Positions 8,538 to 17,075 of a stretch of DNA of 64,000 bases are shown in pieces. The stretch is from assembly GCF_023498005.1 (NCBI RefSeq), contig NZ_CP097289.1, positions 1,364,001 to 1,428,000 on the forward strand, read 5' to 3'. The DNA comes from Streptomyces durmitorensis. Its GTDB lineage: Bacteria; Actinomycetota; Actinomycetes; Streptomycetales; Streptomycetaceae. The notes below the pieces were generated by a model, which saw nothing but the letters and a program-made list of their open reading frames with translations, was not told the DNA's origin and made no database searches. The first letter of the stretch is position 1. Each line of letters starts with the position of its first letter. A program made the position numbers and the translations under genes.

Positions 8538-9338
8538 ATGACCACACCCCCCGAGACCACCGTCGGCCCCGCCCCCGTCCTCACCCCGCCGCGCGGCACC
8601 CGGCTCACGCTGCGCGACGCGTCGATCGGGCGGCAGGGCGCCGTCGTCCTCGACGGGCTCGAACTGGACGTCGCGCCGGGCGAGATCCTCACCGTCGTCG
8701 GCCCTTCCGGGTGCGGGAAGTCCACCCTGCTTCGCACCCTCGCCGGGCTGCTGCCCCCGCTGGGCGGGGAGGTCGAGCAGGACGGGAGGCCCATCACCGC
8801 GCCGCACGCCGAACGCGCGCTGATCTTCCAGGACGACGCGCTGCTGCCCTGGCGGACGCTGCGGGCCAATGTCGAACTGCCTCTGGCCATCCAGGGGTTG
8901 AGGCGAAGGGAGCGTCGCGCGCAGGCCGAAGGCTGGCTGGAGCGTGTCGGCCTCGGCGGGCACGGCGCCAAGCTGCCGCACCGCGTTTCGGGTGGGCAGC
9001 GGCAGCGTGTGCAGCTCGCCCGTGCCCTCGCGGGCGAGCCACGTGCCGTGCTCATGGACGAGCCGTTCGGCGCCCTTGACGCGCAGACCAGGGCCGGGAT
9101 GCAGCAGTTGCTTGCCGATGTGCTGCGCGGCACGGGCGCGACCGTCGTCTTCGTCACCCACGACGTGGACGAGGCGCTCTTCCTCGGCGACCGCGTCGCC
9201 CTGCTCGGCACCGGGACCGGCACCGGCACCGGCACCGGCCGCGTCCTCGACGTACCGCGCCCGCGTGATCGCACGTCCCACGGCGACCCCGCCACCGTCG
9301 AGCTGCGCCGCACCGTACTGACGTCCCTCGGCGCCTGA
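8538..9338 (+). CDS. ABC importer ATPase (SsuB/TauB/NrtD-like)
   Basis: A 266-residue cytoplasmic ATPase. Walker A is GPSGCGKST, the Q-loop region is IFQDDALLPWRTL, the signature is RVSGGQRQRVQLARAL, Walker B is RAVLMDEPFGALD, and the switch histidine lies in VTHDVDEALFLGDR. AAGGAGG precedes the ATG, 4 bp after the permease stop. A run of Gly-Thr dipeptides near the C-terminus comes from a hexanucleotide repeat and is probably a flexible linker. With the two preceding genes it completes a type I importer. Confidence 0.92.
   Translation: MTTPPETTVGPAPVLTPPRGTRLTLRDASIGRQGAVVLDGLELDVAPGEILTVVGPSGCGKSTLLRTLAGLLPPLGGEVEQDGRPITAPHAERALIFQDDALLPWRTLRANVELPLAIQGLRRRERRAQAEGWLERVGLGGHGAKLPHRVSGGQRQRVQLARALAGEPRAVLMDEPFGALDAQTRAGMQQLLADVLRGTGATVVFVTHDVDEALFLGDRVALLGTGTGTGTGTGRVLDVPRPRDRTSHGDPATVELRRTVLTSLGA
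9207..9236 (+). repeat. GGCACC hexanucleotide tandem repeat inside the ABC ATPase gene
   Basis: Five consecutive 6-bp units (one variant, GGGACC) encode alternating Gly-Thr. Such runs can change length by slippage without shifting frame. They lie after all catalytic motifs. Confidence 0.75.
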
Positions 9339-9380
9339 TCCCATCGGCGCCTGATCCCTCTGCGCCTGAGAGGCCCTTCC

Positions 9381-12086
9381 ATGCAGATCCCCGCAGTCAC
9401 CGACGCCCAGGAGCTCTCCTGCGACGTCCTCGTCATCGGCGGCGGAACGGCCGGCACGATGGCGGCGCTCACCGCGGCCGAGCAGGGCCGGGACGTCCTG
9501 CTCCTGGAGAAGGCGCACGTCCGCCACTCCGGCGCCCTCGCCATGGGCATGGACGGCGTCAACAACGCCGTGATCCCCGGCCGCGCCGAACCCGACGACT
9601 ACGTCGCCGAGATCACCCGCGCCAACGACGGCATCGTCGACCAGTCCACCGTCCGCCAGACGGCGACCCGCGGCTTCTCGATGGTGCAGCGCCTGGAGTC
9701 GTACGGCGTGAAGTTCGAGAAGGACGAGCACGGTGAGTACGCGGTGCGCCAGGTGCACCGCTCCGGTTCGTACGTCCTGCCCATGCCCGAGGGCAAGGAC
9801 GTGAAGAAGGTCCTCTACCGGCAGCTGCGCCGCCGCGAGATGCGCGAGCGCATCCGCATCGAGAACCGCGTGATGCCGGTCCGGGTGCTCACGGCGGACG
9901 GCAGGGCCGTCGGCGCCGCCGGATTCAACACGCGTACGGGCGAGTTCGTGACCGTTCGCGCCGGAGCGGTGATCCTCGCGACGGGCGCGTGCGGCCGCCT
10001 CGGCCTCCCGGCGAGCGGCTACCTCTACGGCACGTACGAGAACCCCACCAACGCGGGCGACGGCTACGCGATGGCCTACCACGCGGGCGCCGAGCTCACC
10101 GGCATCGAGTGCTTCCAGATCAACCCGCTGATGAAGGACTACAACGGCCCGGCCTGCGCCTATGTCGCCAACCCCTTCGGCGGCTACCAGGTCAACCGGC
10201 ACGGCGAGCGCTTCGTCGACTCCGACTACTGGTCGGGGCAGATGATGGCGGAGTTCGCCGCCGAACTCGCCTCCGACCGCGGGCCGGTGTATCTCAAGCT
10301 CAGCCATCTCCCGGAAGAGTCCATCAGCTCGCTCGAGAACATCCTGCACTCCACCGAGCGCCCGACGCGGGGGACCTTCCACGCGAACCGCGGCCACGAC
10401 TACCGCACCCACGACATCGAGATGCACATCTCCGAGATCGGCCTGTGCGGCGGCCACTCGGCATCGGGCGTCCGCGTGGACGACCACGCCCGCACGACCG
10501 TGCCCGGTCTGTACGCCGCCGGGGACCTGGCCTGCGTACCCCACAACTACATGATCGGCGCATTCGTCTTCGGCGACCTGGCGGGCGCGGACGCCGCTCA
10601 ATTCACCGCGTACGAGGGCGAGTTGCCGCAGCAACAAGTGGTGGACGCCCACGAACTGATCTACCGTCCGCTGCGCAACCCGGACGGACCGCCGCAACCG
10701 CAGGTCGAGTACAAACTGCGCCGCTTCGTGAACGACTACGTCGCCCCGCCCAAGTCGGGCGCCCGGCTCTCCCTGGCCGTGGACCACTTCGAGCGGATGC
10801 GCGGCGAGATCGACGAGATGGGCGCGCAGACCCCGCACGAGCTGATGCGCTGCGCCGAGGTGCACTTCATCCGGGACTGCGCCGAGATGGCGGCCCGGTC
10901 GTCACTGGCCCGCACGGAGTCGCGCTGGGGGCTCTACCACGAACGCACGGATCATCCGAAGCGCGACGACGACGGCTGGCTGCACCATCTGGACCTGCGC
11001 AAGTCCCCTTCCGGGGCCATGGAGTTCACGGCACGGCCGGTGGAGCCCTACCTGGTCCCGGTCGCCGAGTTCACGCCGGGCGGCGGAGCCTCACGCCATC
11101 TGGGCGAGGTGCACCCGGAGCAGGTGGCCACCGCGGGGCAGCGCGACGTCGCCCCGGTCGGATCGGGCACCCGCAGCAGCGGCGCACCCGCACGGGAGAC
11201 CGCCGCCTCTCACTCCCCACGCATCCTGGAACTGCTGGCTCTCAGCGACACCGAGCCCGAACTCCCCCTACTGCGACCTTTCTTGACCGACCCGGACCCG
11301 GCCGTGCGCCGGGCGGCCGTGGCCGCGCTCACCGAGACCGTCCCCACGGGGACGGGCCCGGCGCTCGCCGAGACACTGTCGGACACGGATGCGGGGGTGC
11401 GCGGCGCCGCTGCCGCGTCCCTGCGCGAACTGGTCGAAGTCCTGCCCCCGGAGGAGGACTTGTCCCGGGGCCTGCTCAGCGCCCTCGGCCATGGGGACGC
11501 CGTGGTCCGGGCGACGGCGCTGGACGTCTTGCGCGCCCTACGCCTCGGTGAGGCCACCGCGTACGCCCCCGCGCTCGCCGATCCGGACATCGAGGTCCGC
11601 ATCGCGTCGGTGCGCGCCCTGGTCTCGGTCGGCGCCCTCGACACGGTCGCCCGCGCCGCCGTCGACCCGGCCCGCGAGGTGCGCGTCACGGTGGCACGCG
11701 GCCTCGACACCCCGGAGGCACTGGCTCCGCTGCTCGGCGACGTGGACATCCTGGTCCGCGCGGCAGCCTTCACCGCCCTGGCATCCGTGGGCTGCCCCAC
11801 TCCGTACGACGTCAGGGCGGTGGACGCACTGGCCGCCCCGTCCTGGCAGGTCCGCACGGGCGCGGCGGCGGCACTGGGCGCGGCCGACCCCCGAAGCGCC
11901 GTACCCGCCCTGTCCACGGCACTCGCCGACCCCAACGCCGACGTCCGCAAGGCCGCGGTCCTCGCCCTCCTCCGGCACGCGCCGCACGAGGCCGCCCGCA
12001 CGGCGCTCGCGTCGGCGGTCCTGGACCCGGACGCGGACGTCCGCGCCTACGCCGCCCGGGCGGCTGCGCCTGCCTCAGCCTCTTAG
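9381..12086 (+). CDS. AprA/succinate-dehydrogenase-like flavoprotein fused to HEAT repeats
   Basis: A 901-residue cytoplasmic FAD protein. Residues about 14-40 hold the dinucleotide site DVLVIGGGTAGTMAALTAAE. A HSGALAMGMDGVNNAVIPG segment and a C-terminal FAD motif (GLYAAGDLACVPHNYMIGAF) place the first ~560 residues in the adenylylsulfate reductase alpha / fumarate reductase group. From about residue 612 to the end there are about nine HEAT-type repeats, each marked by a D-P-D...V-R-x-x-A pattern. HEAT arrays usually mediate protein contacts. It follows the importer genes and probably pairs with the AprB-like ferredoxin at 6017. The substrate is unknown; true APS reduction is not implied by homology alone. 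TAG/TAA-free reading and length support one fused protein. Confidence 0.88.
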   Translation: MQIPAVTDAQELSCDVLVIGGGTAGTMAALTAAEQGRDVLLLEKAHVRHSGALAMGMDGVNNAVIPGRAEPDDYVAEITRANDGIVDQSTVRQTATRGFSMVQRLESYGVKFEKDEHGEYAVRQVHRSGSYVLPMPEGKDVKKVLYRQLRRREMRERIRIENRVMPVRVLTADGRAVGAAGFNTRTGEFVTVRAGAVILATGACGRLGLPASGYLYGTYENPTNAGDGYAMAYHAGAELTGIECFQINPLMKDYNGPACAYVANPFGGYQVNRHGERFVDSDYWSGQMMAEFAAELASDRGPVYLKLSHLPEESISSLENILHSTERPTRGTFHANRGHDYRTHDIEMHISEIGLCGGHSASGVRVDDHARTTVPGLYAAGDLACVPHNYMIGAFVFGDLAGADAAQFTAYEGELPQQQVVDAHELIYRPLRNPDGPPQPQVEYKLRRFVNDYVAPPKSGARLSLAVDHFERMRGEIDEMGAQTPHELMRCAEVHFIRDCAEMAARSSLARTESRWGLYHERTDHPKRDDDGWLHHLDLRKSPSGAMEFTARPVEPYLVPVAEFTPGGGASRHLGEVHPEQVATAGQRDVAPVGSGTRSSGAPARETAASHSPRILELLALSDTEPELPLLRPFLTDPDPAVRRAAVAALTETVPTGTGPALAETLSDTDAGVRGAAAASLRELVEVLPPEEDLSRGLLSALGHGDAVVRATALDVLRALRLGEATAYAPALADPDIEVRIASVRALVSVGALDTVARAAVDPAREVRVTVARGLDTPEALAPLLGDVDILVRAAAFTALASVGCPTPYDVRAVDALAAPSWQVRTGAAAALGAADPRSAVPALSTALADPNADVRKAAVLALLRHAPHEAARTALASAVLDPDADVRAYAARAAAPASAS

Positions 12087-12141
12087 CGTGGGCGAACTCT
12101 TGGCGTGCGCGAACAGGTCCGATCCACCGTGCCGTCAGCCG

Positions 12142-14223
12142 TCAGCCGTCGGCCGGGCAGAGGCGGCGCGGCCGGGGATCCGTCTTCAGCTCGGCATCCA
12201 CGCATCCGGCCGGCAGGCCGTCGTACGCCTTCGTTCCGAAGTTGGCCGTCACCGTCAGGGTGCCGTCGCCGAAGACCGAACGCTGGACCGTGTGGTCCTT
12301 GGTCAGCCGACGGAAGTCGGTCATCCGTTCCGTGCCGGCCGCCTTGTGCAGCGGGGCGAAGTACCGCTGGAGTCCGGCCATCTCCCTTCCCGTGGTGTCC
12401 AGATTCTCCTCGCCGAGAACGAAGTTGAGCGGAGTGTTGTAGAGCACGGACATCAGTGCGCGGTCCCGCTTCTGCGCGGGGAACTTGTCGTAGGGCATTT
12501 CCCAGCGGTCGGTGCTGATGAGGGAGTCGTGCAGCGCGGTCTGGTAGAGGGGCACGCGGTAGGCGGGGTCGTACATCGACTTGGCCAGCGCGTGGGGAAG
12601 TGTCGTGGGCCTGAAGAAGAATCCGGGAGCGTCGTCGGGATAGTAGGCACCCCATTCCTTGTCCTTCTGGAACGGCCACAGGCCGTCGTTCACCGGCGTC
12701 TGGGACCCGTGGTTGAACGCGAGCGCCGGAGCCGACCAGGAGACGGCGGACTCCGATCCCAGGACGAAGCCGTCCCGGTCCGCGAGCGTGCGCATGCGTT
12801 CCATGCGGTTGGCCCGGTCCTGCTTCTTGGTCATCGGGTGGTTCTCGGAGAAGTCCGCGAAGAGCTCTCCCGCCGCGTCGACGTCGAGAAAGACGCTGTT
12901 GACGCCGTTCTTGGTCATTTCCTTCACGTGCCGGGCAAGATAGCGCTTGGCGGGTTCGGACTCGGCGAACGCCTCCGAGCTGAGATAGCAGCCGCGGTCC
13001 CCGAATCCCGTCTTGATCCGGCCCTTCCAGTCCCGCACGCAGAAGTCGGGGTAGACCTTGTCCGGCCACTTCGCCACAGGTGTGTCGGCGGATTCCGGGT
13101 CCTGGCCGTTGGCGTAGGTGTCGTACGGGCCGACGAGATAGCCCTGCTTCTTGGCGGTCGCCACCGCTTCCTTGCTCATGGGGCTGCCATCGGCGTCATA
13201 GCCGAGCCACAGCCGGGTGTTGCCCTGCTCGCGCAGCTTCTCGACGGCCTTGGCCTCGCGCGCGCCGCCCCACAGATACGCGTGCTCGGCCCCGAGCAGT
13301 TTCCTGGTCTCGGGGTTCTTCGCGATCTTCTGCTTGAGGGTGCGCAGTTCGCCGTGCTGACGCAGCCATCGGCGGTAGTCGCCGCCCGGCGCGACGGGGG
13401 AACCAGAGGTGAGAGCGAAGGTGACGGTGTAGCCGAGGGTCTTTTCCCGCCGGGAGAACTCATGCTTCGCCGTCGCGTTCAGTCGCCCGCCCGTCGAGGC
13501 GAAGGCCAGCGACGTGCCGATGCTCTCCGGCACGAGGTAGCTGACGCCGTGTCCGCCCGAGCTGTATCCCCACAGCGGCAGGGTCAGGGAGCCGGTGGCC
13601 AGTTCCGCCTCGGTGCCGGCCAGACCCGCTGCCTTCGTGTTCCAGAACCGGTCCGCGGTCGGGACGGAGAGACCCTCGCCCCGTGGCACCTGCAGCGAGG
13701 CGTTCGCGGTGTCGGTGCCCGGTCCCTTGCCGGAGACGGGCCAAGCGAGGGTGCCGTCCTTCTCGGCCCGGACCGTCATCCGCAGCCGCCCCGCCTCACT
13801 GGCGGCGGTGACCCGCAGGCCCTTGGCGGCATACGACCACCGGGCACGGGAACCGTCCACCTCGACCCGGCTCGGCCTGCCCAGGTCGTCGGCCGCGGCA
13901 GCGGAGACGGGGACTGCTCCCCCGCCTTCCGTGCGTCCCGTGATCCGCAGCGTGGAGGTGTCGACCGTGGTGCTGCCGCCTGCCACCGCGAAGTCGACGG
14001 AACTGCCGTGCACCTTGGGGGGCGCGGCCTGCGAGGACTTGGCATCGGCGTCCACGACGACGGCGTAGCCCGCCGATGCGGTGGTCCCGGTGACGACCAG
14101 CGCGAGGGCCACCCCGAGACCGCGGTTGCGCCGCTTGCGCGCGACTCCCGCGGCGTCTCGGTGTCGTACGCGGTCCGGAGATCCGTCGCTCTCCCCCTGC
14201 GGGGCGTTCTTGGCCTGTTCCAT
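12142..14223 (-). CDS. Secreted glycoside-hydrolase-like protein
   Basis: A 693-residue exported protein. A twin-basic region (ARKRRNRGLG) is followed by a hydrophobic helix (about residues 34-55) that acts as signal or anchor. About 200 residues of beta-rich domain (RITGRTEGGGAVPVSAAAAD and following) precede a TIM-barrel-like region with NTRLWLGYDADGSP, NSVFLDVDAAGELFADF and FVLGSESAVSWSAPALAF, where aspartate and glutamate residues could be catalytic. A beta-sheet tail (GTLTVTANFGTKAYDGLPAG) closes the protein. The pattern resembles large bacterial glycosidases acting on polysaccharide, but the exact GH family was not established. ATG 14223 was preferred because upstream in-frame sequence looks non-coding. 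It converges on the flavoprotein gene and diverges from the cyclodipeptide synthase gene. Confidence 0.75.
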   Translation of the reverse strand: MEQAKNAPQGESDGSPDRVRHRDAAGVARKRRNRGLGVALALVVTGTTASAGYAVVVDADAKSSQAAPPKVHGSSVDFAVAGGSTTVDTSTLRITGRTEGGGAVPVSAAAADDLGRPSRVEVDGSRARWSYAAKGLRVTAASEAGRLRMTVRAEKDGTLAWPVSGKGPGTDTANASLQVPRGEGLSVPTADRFWNTKAAGLAGTEAELATGSLTLPLWGYSSGGHGVSYLVPESIGTSLAFASTGGRLNATAKHEFSRREKTLGYTVTFALTSGSPVAPGGDYRRWLRQHGELRTLKQKIAKNPETRKLLGAEHAYLWGGAREAKAVEKLREQGNTRLWLGYDADGSPMSKEAVATAKKQGYLVGPYDTYANGQDPESADTPVAKWPDKVYPDFCVRDWKGRIKTGFGDRGCYLSSEAFAESEPAKRYLARHVKEMTKNGVNSVFLDVDAAGELFADFSENHPMTKKQDRANRMERMRTLADRDGFVLGSESAVSWSAPALAFNHGSQTPVNDGLWPFQKDKEWGAYYPDDAPGFFFRPTTLPHALAKSMYDPAYRVPLYQTALHDSLISTDRWEMPYDKFPAQKRDRALMSVLYNTPLNFVLGEENLDTTGREMAGLQRYFAPLHKAAGTERMTDFRRLTKDHTVQRSVFGDGTLTVTANFGTKAYDGLPAGCVDAELKTDPRPRRLCPADG

Positions 14224-14472
14224 GATCGCGAGTATCCGAGGGGCTTTTAAGAGATTCCTAAGAGGCTCCCTTCCGCCGTGACTACCTCGCACCGCAGCGG
14301 TGTTCGACGGCCGCGATGAGGCATCGTTCCTGCTCGTCCCTAAGATCGAACTGCGCCCCCGCACGCGCCGAACTGATCCCTACGCGCCCTGTTTCCCAAG
14401 GTCAGGGCCACATTTCTGTAGCTCCGCATGGAAACGGTCCCGGTAGCCGAAGGACCGACAGAGAGACATCAC

Positions 14473-15168
14473 ATGAGTGCAGCGGCCATCGCCGTGGAAG
14501 CCGTACCGTTCGGATCGCGGAGCGCGGCGATCTTGGGGCAGGGGGACCACGCCCTCTTCGGAATCAGCACGGGCAACAGCTACTTCAGCCGTCGACGCCT
14601 GGCCCACGCGATCTCCTGGGCGGTGGAGCGCTTCGCCGAGGTCGACGTCATCCACGCGGATCTGCACGTGGAAGGGATGTACCAAGCCCTCGGATACGAG
14701 CACGCCGATGCGCGAAGGAGCGCGACCAAGCAGCTCCGAGGCGTCCGGCGGCGGATTCAGGGTGCGCTGGAGGACGTCGGGCACGCGGCGGAGCGGGTGC
14801 GGTCCAGGCCGCTGTCCGCGTTCGTGGAGGAGCCCGCGTACCAGGAGGTCCGCATGCGGACGCGGGACGCGCTCCGCGTCGACATGGAGTTACGCGCGGC
14901 CCGGGACGGGATGGCCTACCAGTTCCTTTCCAAGCGGCTAACCCCCGGAGCGTCCCCCACCGCCGCGCAGATGCAGACGGCGCTGGACTACGTCAACGCC
15001 GAACTGCCCTTCTTCGTGGACAGCCCGAGCATCCTGGGCGTCGACTCCTCCGTCCACTGCTATCACTCCGTCCTGGCCCTGGGACGCCTGTTGTTCGGCG
15101 GCCGTGAGGCGGGACTGCGACCGAACGACAACCAGGGCTACGCCGTCGTCGTCGCCTGCCGGGACTGA
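14473..15168 (+). CDS. tRNA-dependent cyclodipeptide synthase (NYH-type)
   Basis: A 231-residue enzyme of the AlbC family, which joins two aminoacyl-tRNAs into a diketopiperazine. HALFGISTGNSYFS contains the presumed nucleophile Ser32 and Asn35. The region LDYVNAELPFFVDSP has the conserved Tyr and Glu, and SSVHCYH supplies the Tyr-His pair. Asn/Tyr/His places it in the NYH subfamily. ATG 14473 follows GAGAGAC. A TTA leucine codon at 14890-14892 makes its translation potentially dependent on the bldA tRNA. A P450 gene follows 53 bp downstream, forming a minimal cyclodipeptide-tailoring operon. The amino-acid pair cannot be read from the sequence with confidence. Confidence 0.93.
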   Translation: MSAAAIAVEAVPFGSRSAAILGQGDHALFGISTGNSYFSRRRLAHAISWAVERFAEVDVIHADLHVEGMYQALGYEHADARRSATKQLRGVRRRIQGALEDVGHAAERVRSRPLSAFVEEPAYQEVRMRTRDALRVDMELRAARDGMAYQFLSKRLTPGASPTAAQMQTALDYVNAELPFFVDSPSILGVDSSVHCYHSVLALGRLLFGGREAGLRPNDNQGYAVVVACRD

Positions 15169-15221
15169 TCACCCGCGTCACTCATGGCACACGGCACCAC
15201 TTCGAGAAGAGAGCAGCTCCC

Positions 15222-16454
15222 ATGTCGACCCATGCCACCGGATCCTCCAAGAACGCCACCGACTACGCCTCGGTGGAGTGGCCGCTGTCCCGGCGAGGCG
15301 ATGTCGTGCCCGCCGAGTGCACACGGCTGCGTGCGGAAAGCCCGATCGCCCGGGTGCGCACGCTCACGGGCGACGACGCGTGGCTGATCACCAACTACGC
15401 GCTCGCCCGGCAGGTCCTGGAGGACGAACGCTTCAGCCTGCGCGAGACGGCCGCTCCCGGAGTGCCCCGCCAGTACGCGTTGACGATCCCGCCCGAGGTC
15501 GTCAACACGATGGGGAACATCAACAGCGCCGGACTCCACCAGGAGGTACTGCGTGCCTTCGGTCCCAAGTCCGGCCCCGCATCGGCCGATTGGCTGCGCG
15601 AGCGGGCGCACGAGTTGATCGACGCCATGGTCGAGGAAGGGCCACCGGTCGATCTGCGCGGGCGGTTCGCGGAGCCGTACTCCGCCGCGATGGTCTGTGA
15701 AGTGCTCGGCCTGCCGGGGAAGGACTGGCGGCGGCTCACATCGGGCCTGGACCTCGGCTTCGTCACCAGTCCCGCCGTGTTCGACGGATGCACCGCCAAC
15801 TGGGACAAGGACTTCGCCTATGTGCTCGCGCACGTGCGGGCCGACCGGGATTCCCGGTCGGGGCTGATCCGCAGGCTGTGCGAGCTGCGGGACGATCCGG
15901 CGCGCGACGGCGGGGCCCTGACCGACGAGATGCTGGCGGCCGTGGTGACCTCCCTGTTCGGGGCCGGCGTCATGAGCACGTACGTGTTCCTCCTGCACGC
16001 CGTGCTGACCCTTGTGCGGCACCCGGAGGCGATGCGGCGGCTGCGGGAGCAGCCGGAGCTCATGCCGGGCGCGGTGGAGGAGCTGATGCGCTGCACGCTG
16101 TCGATCGGTGACGGGCTGCCCCGGATCGCCCTCGACGACGTGCGGGTCGGGGACGTGACGGTCCGTGCCGGGGAGCTGGTCCTGGTCTGCGTCGAGGGCG
16201 CCAACTTCGACCCGGAGCACTTCGACGACCCCGAGCGGTTCGACATCGACCGTGCGTCCAACCCGCACCTGGCCTTCGGGGCCGGCCGTCACTTCTGCCC
16301 GGCGTCGGCGATCTCCCGGGTCCACGCGGCCGTGGCGCTCGGCGTGCTGCTCGAGCGCCTGCCGGAGCTGCGGTTGGCCCTGCCCGTGGACCAGTTGGTG
16401 TGGCGGACGGGGAACATCAAACGGGTGCCGGAACGGCTCCACGTGCTGTGGTGA
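15222..16454 (+). CDS. Cytochrome P450 tailoring a cyclodipeptide
   Basis: A 410-residue soluble class I-type P450. The heme loop is FGAGRHFCPAS, with Cys359 as thiolate ligand; the usual CxG is CPA here. The ExxR helix is represented by EELMRCTL-type sequence. In the I-helix, AGVMST (residues 248-253) replaces the usual AGxET, so the acidic residue is Met and the catalytic threonine position holds Ser followed by Thr. This is seen in P450s doing unusual chemistry such as coupling. It lies directly behind the cyclodipeptide synthase, so oxidation, aromatic coupling or nucleobase attachment of a diketopiperazine is likely. No redox partner is encoded nearby. Confidence 0.9.
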   Translation: MSTHATGSSKNATDYASVEWPLSRRGDVVPAECTRLRAESPIARVRTLTGDDAWLITNYALARQVLEDERFSLRETAAPGVPRQYALTIPPEVVNTMGNINSAGLHQEVLRAFGPKSGPASADWLRERAHELIDAMVEEGPPVDLRGRFAEPYSAAMVCEVLGLPGKDWRRLTSGLDLGFVTSPAVFDGCTANWDKDFAYVLAHVRADRDSRSGLIRRLCELRDDPARDGGALTDEMLAAVVTSLFGAGVMSTYVFLLHAVLTLVRHPEAMRRLREQPELMPGAVEELMRCTLSIGDGLPRIALDDVRVGDVTVRAGELVLVCVEGANFDPEHFDDPERFDIDRASNPHLAFGAGRHFCPASAISRVHAAVALGVLLERLPELRLALPVDQLVWRTGNIKRVPERLHVLW

Positions 16455-16488
16455 GCCCGCCGTCCTGTCGGGCTGAGCCCGCCGTCCT
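16452..16488. repeat. 15-bp direct repeat, 22-bp period
   Basis: TGAGCCCGCCGTCCT occurs at 16452-16466 and again at 16474-16488. The first copy begins at the P450 stop codon. The second provides one arm of the terminator hairpin at 16477-16504, so a local duplication may have built the terminator region. Confidence 0.7.
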
Positions 16489-16504
16489 CCATGGTTCGGC
16501 GGGC
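16477..16504. terminator. Bidirectional terminator-like hairpin
   Basis: GCCCGCCG at 16477-16484 pairs with CGGCGGGC at 16497-16504 around a 12-nt loop. It lies between the convergent P450 and reductase genes. No T-run follows, which is common in Streptomyces. Confidence 0.5.
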
Positions 16505-16511
16505 GAGCCGG

Positions 16512-17075
16512 CTAACGCGCCACGCGGTGGCGGAGATAGACGACGTTCGAGCCGAAGGTGCGGGTCTCGACGAGTTCGAGGTCCACCCGGCGCTCGTTCC
16601 GGGGAAAGAACGGAATGCCACCTCCGACCATCACCGGGTAGACCATGGTCCGGTACTCGTCGATCAGTCCCGCCGCGGCCGCCTCGGCGGCGAGGGTCGC
16701 GCCGCCGATCGCGATCTCGCCCTCCCCCGGCTCGGACCGCAACCGCTCGATCTCCTCCGCCAGACCGCCGGAGGCCAGGCGGGCGTGGCCCTGCACCTCC
16801 GACAGCGTCCTGGAGAACACGACCTTCGGGAGCGGGTTCCACAGGGCGATCCACTCGAGCGTCGCCGCGTCGAGCGAGGAATCCTGCTCGGCGGTCTCCC
16901 AGTACAGCATCGTCTCGTACAGCCGTCGTCCGAGCAGGTGGACGCCGACCTCTCGGATGTCGTCGATCCAGAAGCGAAAGACCTCCGGGTCGGGCCCCGT
17001 CCAGTCGAAGCCGCCGTCCGGTCCGACGATGTAGCCGTCGAGTGAGACGTTCATCGAATAGGTCACGCTGCGCAT
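16512..17075 (-). CDS. RibD/dihydrofolate reductase-like family protein
   Basis: A 187-residue single-domain protein of the RibD C-terminal fold. It begins VTYSMNVSLDGYIVGPDGGF, has the LLGRRLYETM and VVFSRTL segments, and ends with EIAIGGATLAAEAAAAGLID and MVYPVMVGGGIPFF, all family hallmarks for NADPH binding. Members are usually labelled dihydrofolate reductase family proteins but rarely reduce dihydrofolate. ATG 17075 has GAGGAGG at good spacing. It converges on the cyclodipeptide operon and is probably unrelated to it. Confidence 0.88.
   Translation of the reverse strand: MRSVTYSMNVSLDGYIVGPDGGFDWTGPDPEVFRFWIDDIREVGVHLLGRRLYETMLYWETAEQDSSLDAATLEWIALWNPLPKVVFSRTLSEVQGHARLASGGLAEEIERLRSEPGEGEIAIGGATLAAEAAAAGLIDEYRTMVYPVMVGGGIPFFPRNERRVDLELVETRTFGSNVVYLRHRVAR

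Noticed and set aside
8367..10865. Long minus-strand open frame opposite the ABC ATPase and flavoprotein genes
   Set aside because: No recognisable motif; complement of well-supported coding sequence.
14473..16454. Bicyclomycin-type or other large diketopiperazine cluster
   Set aside because: Only the synthase and one P450 are present; no Fe/2-oxoglutarate oxygenases or transporter nearby.
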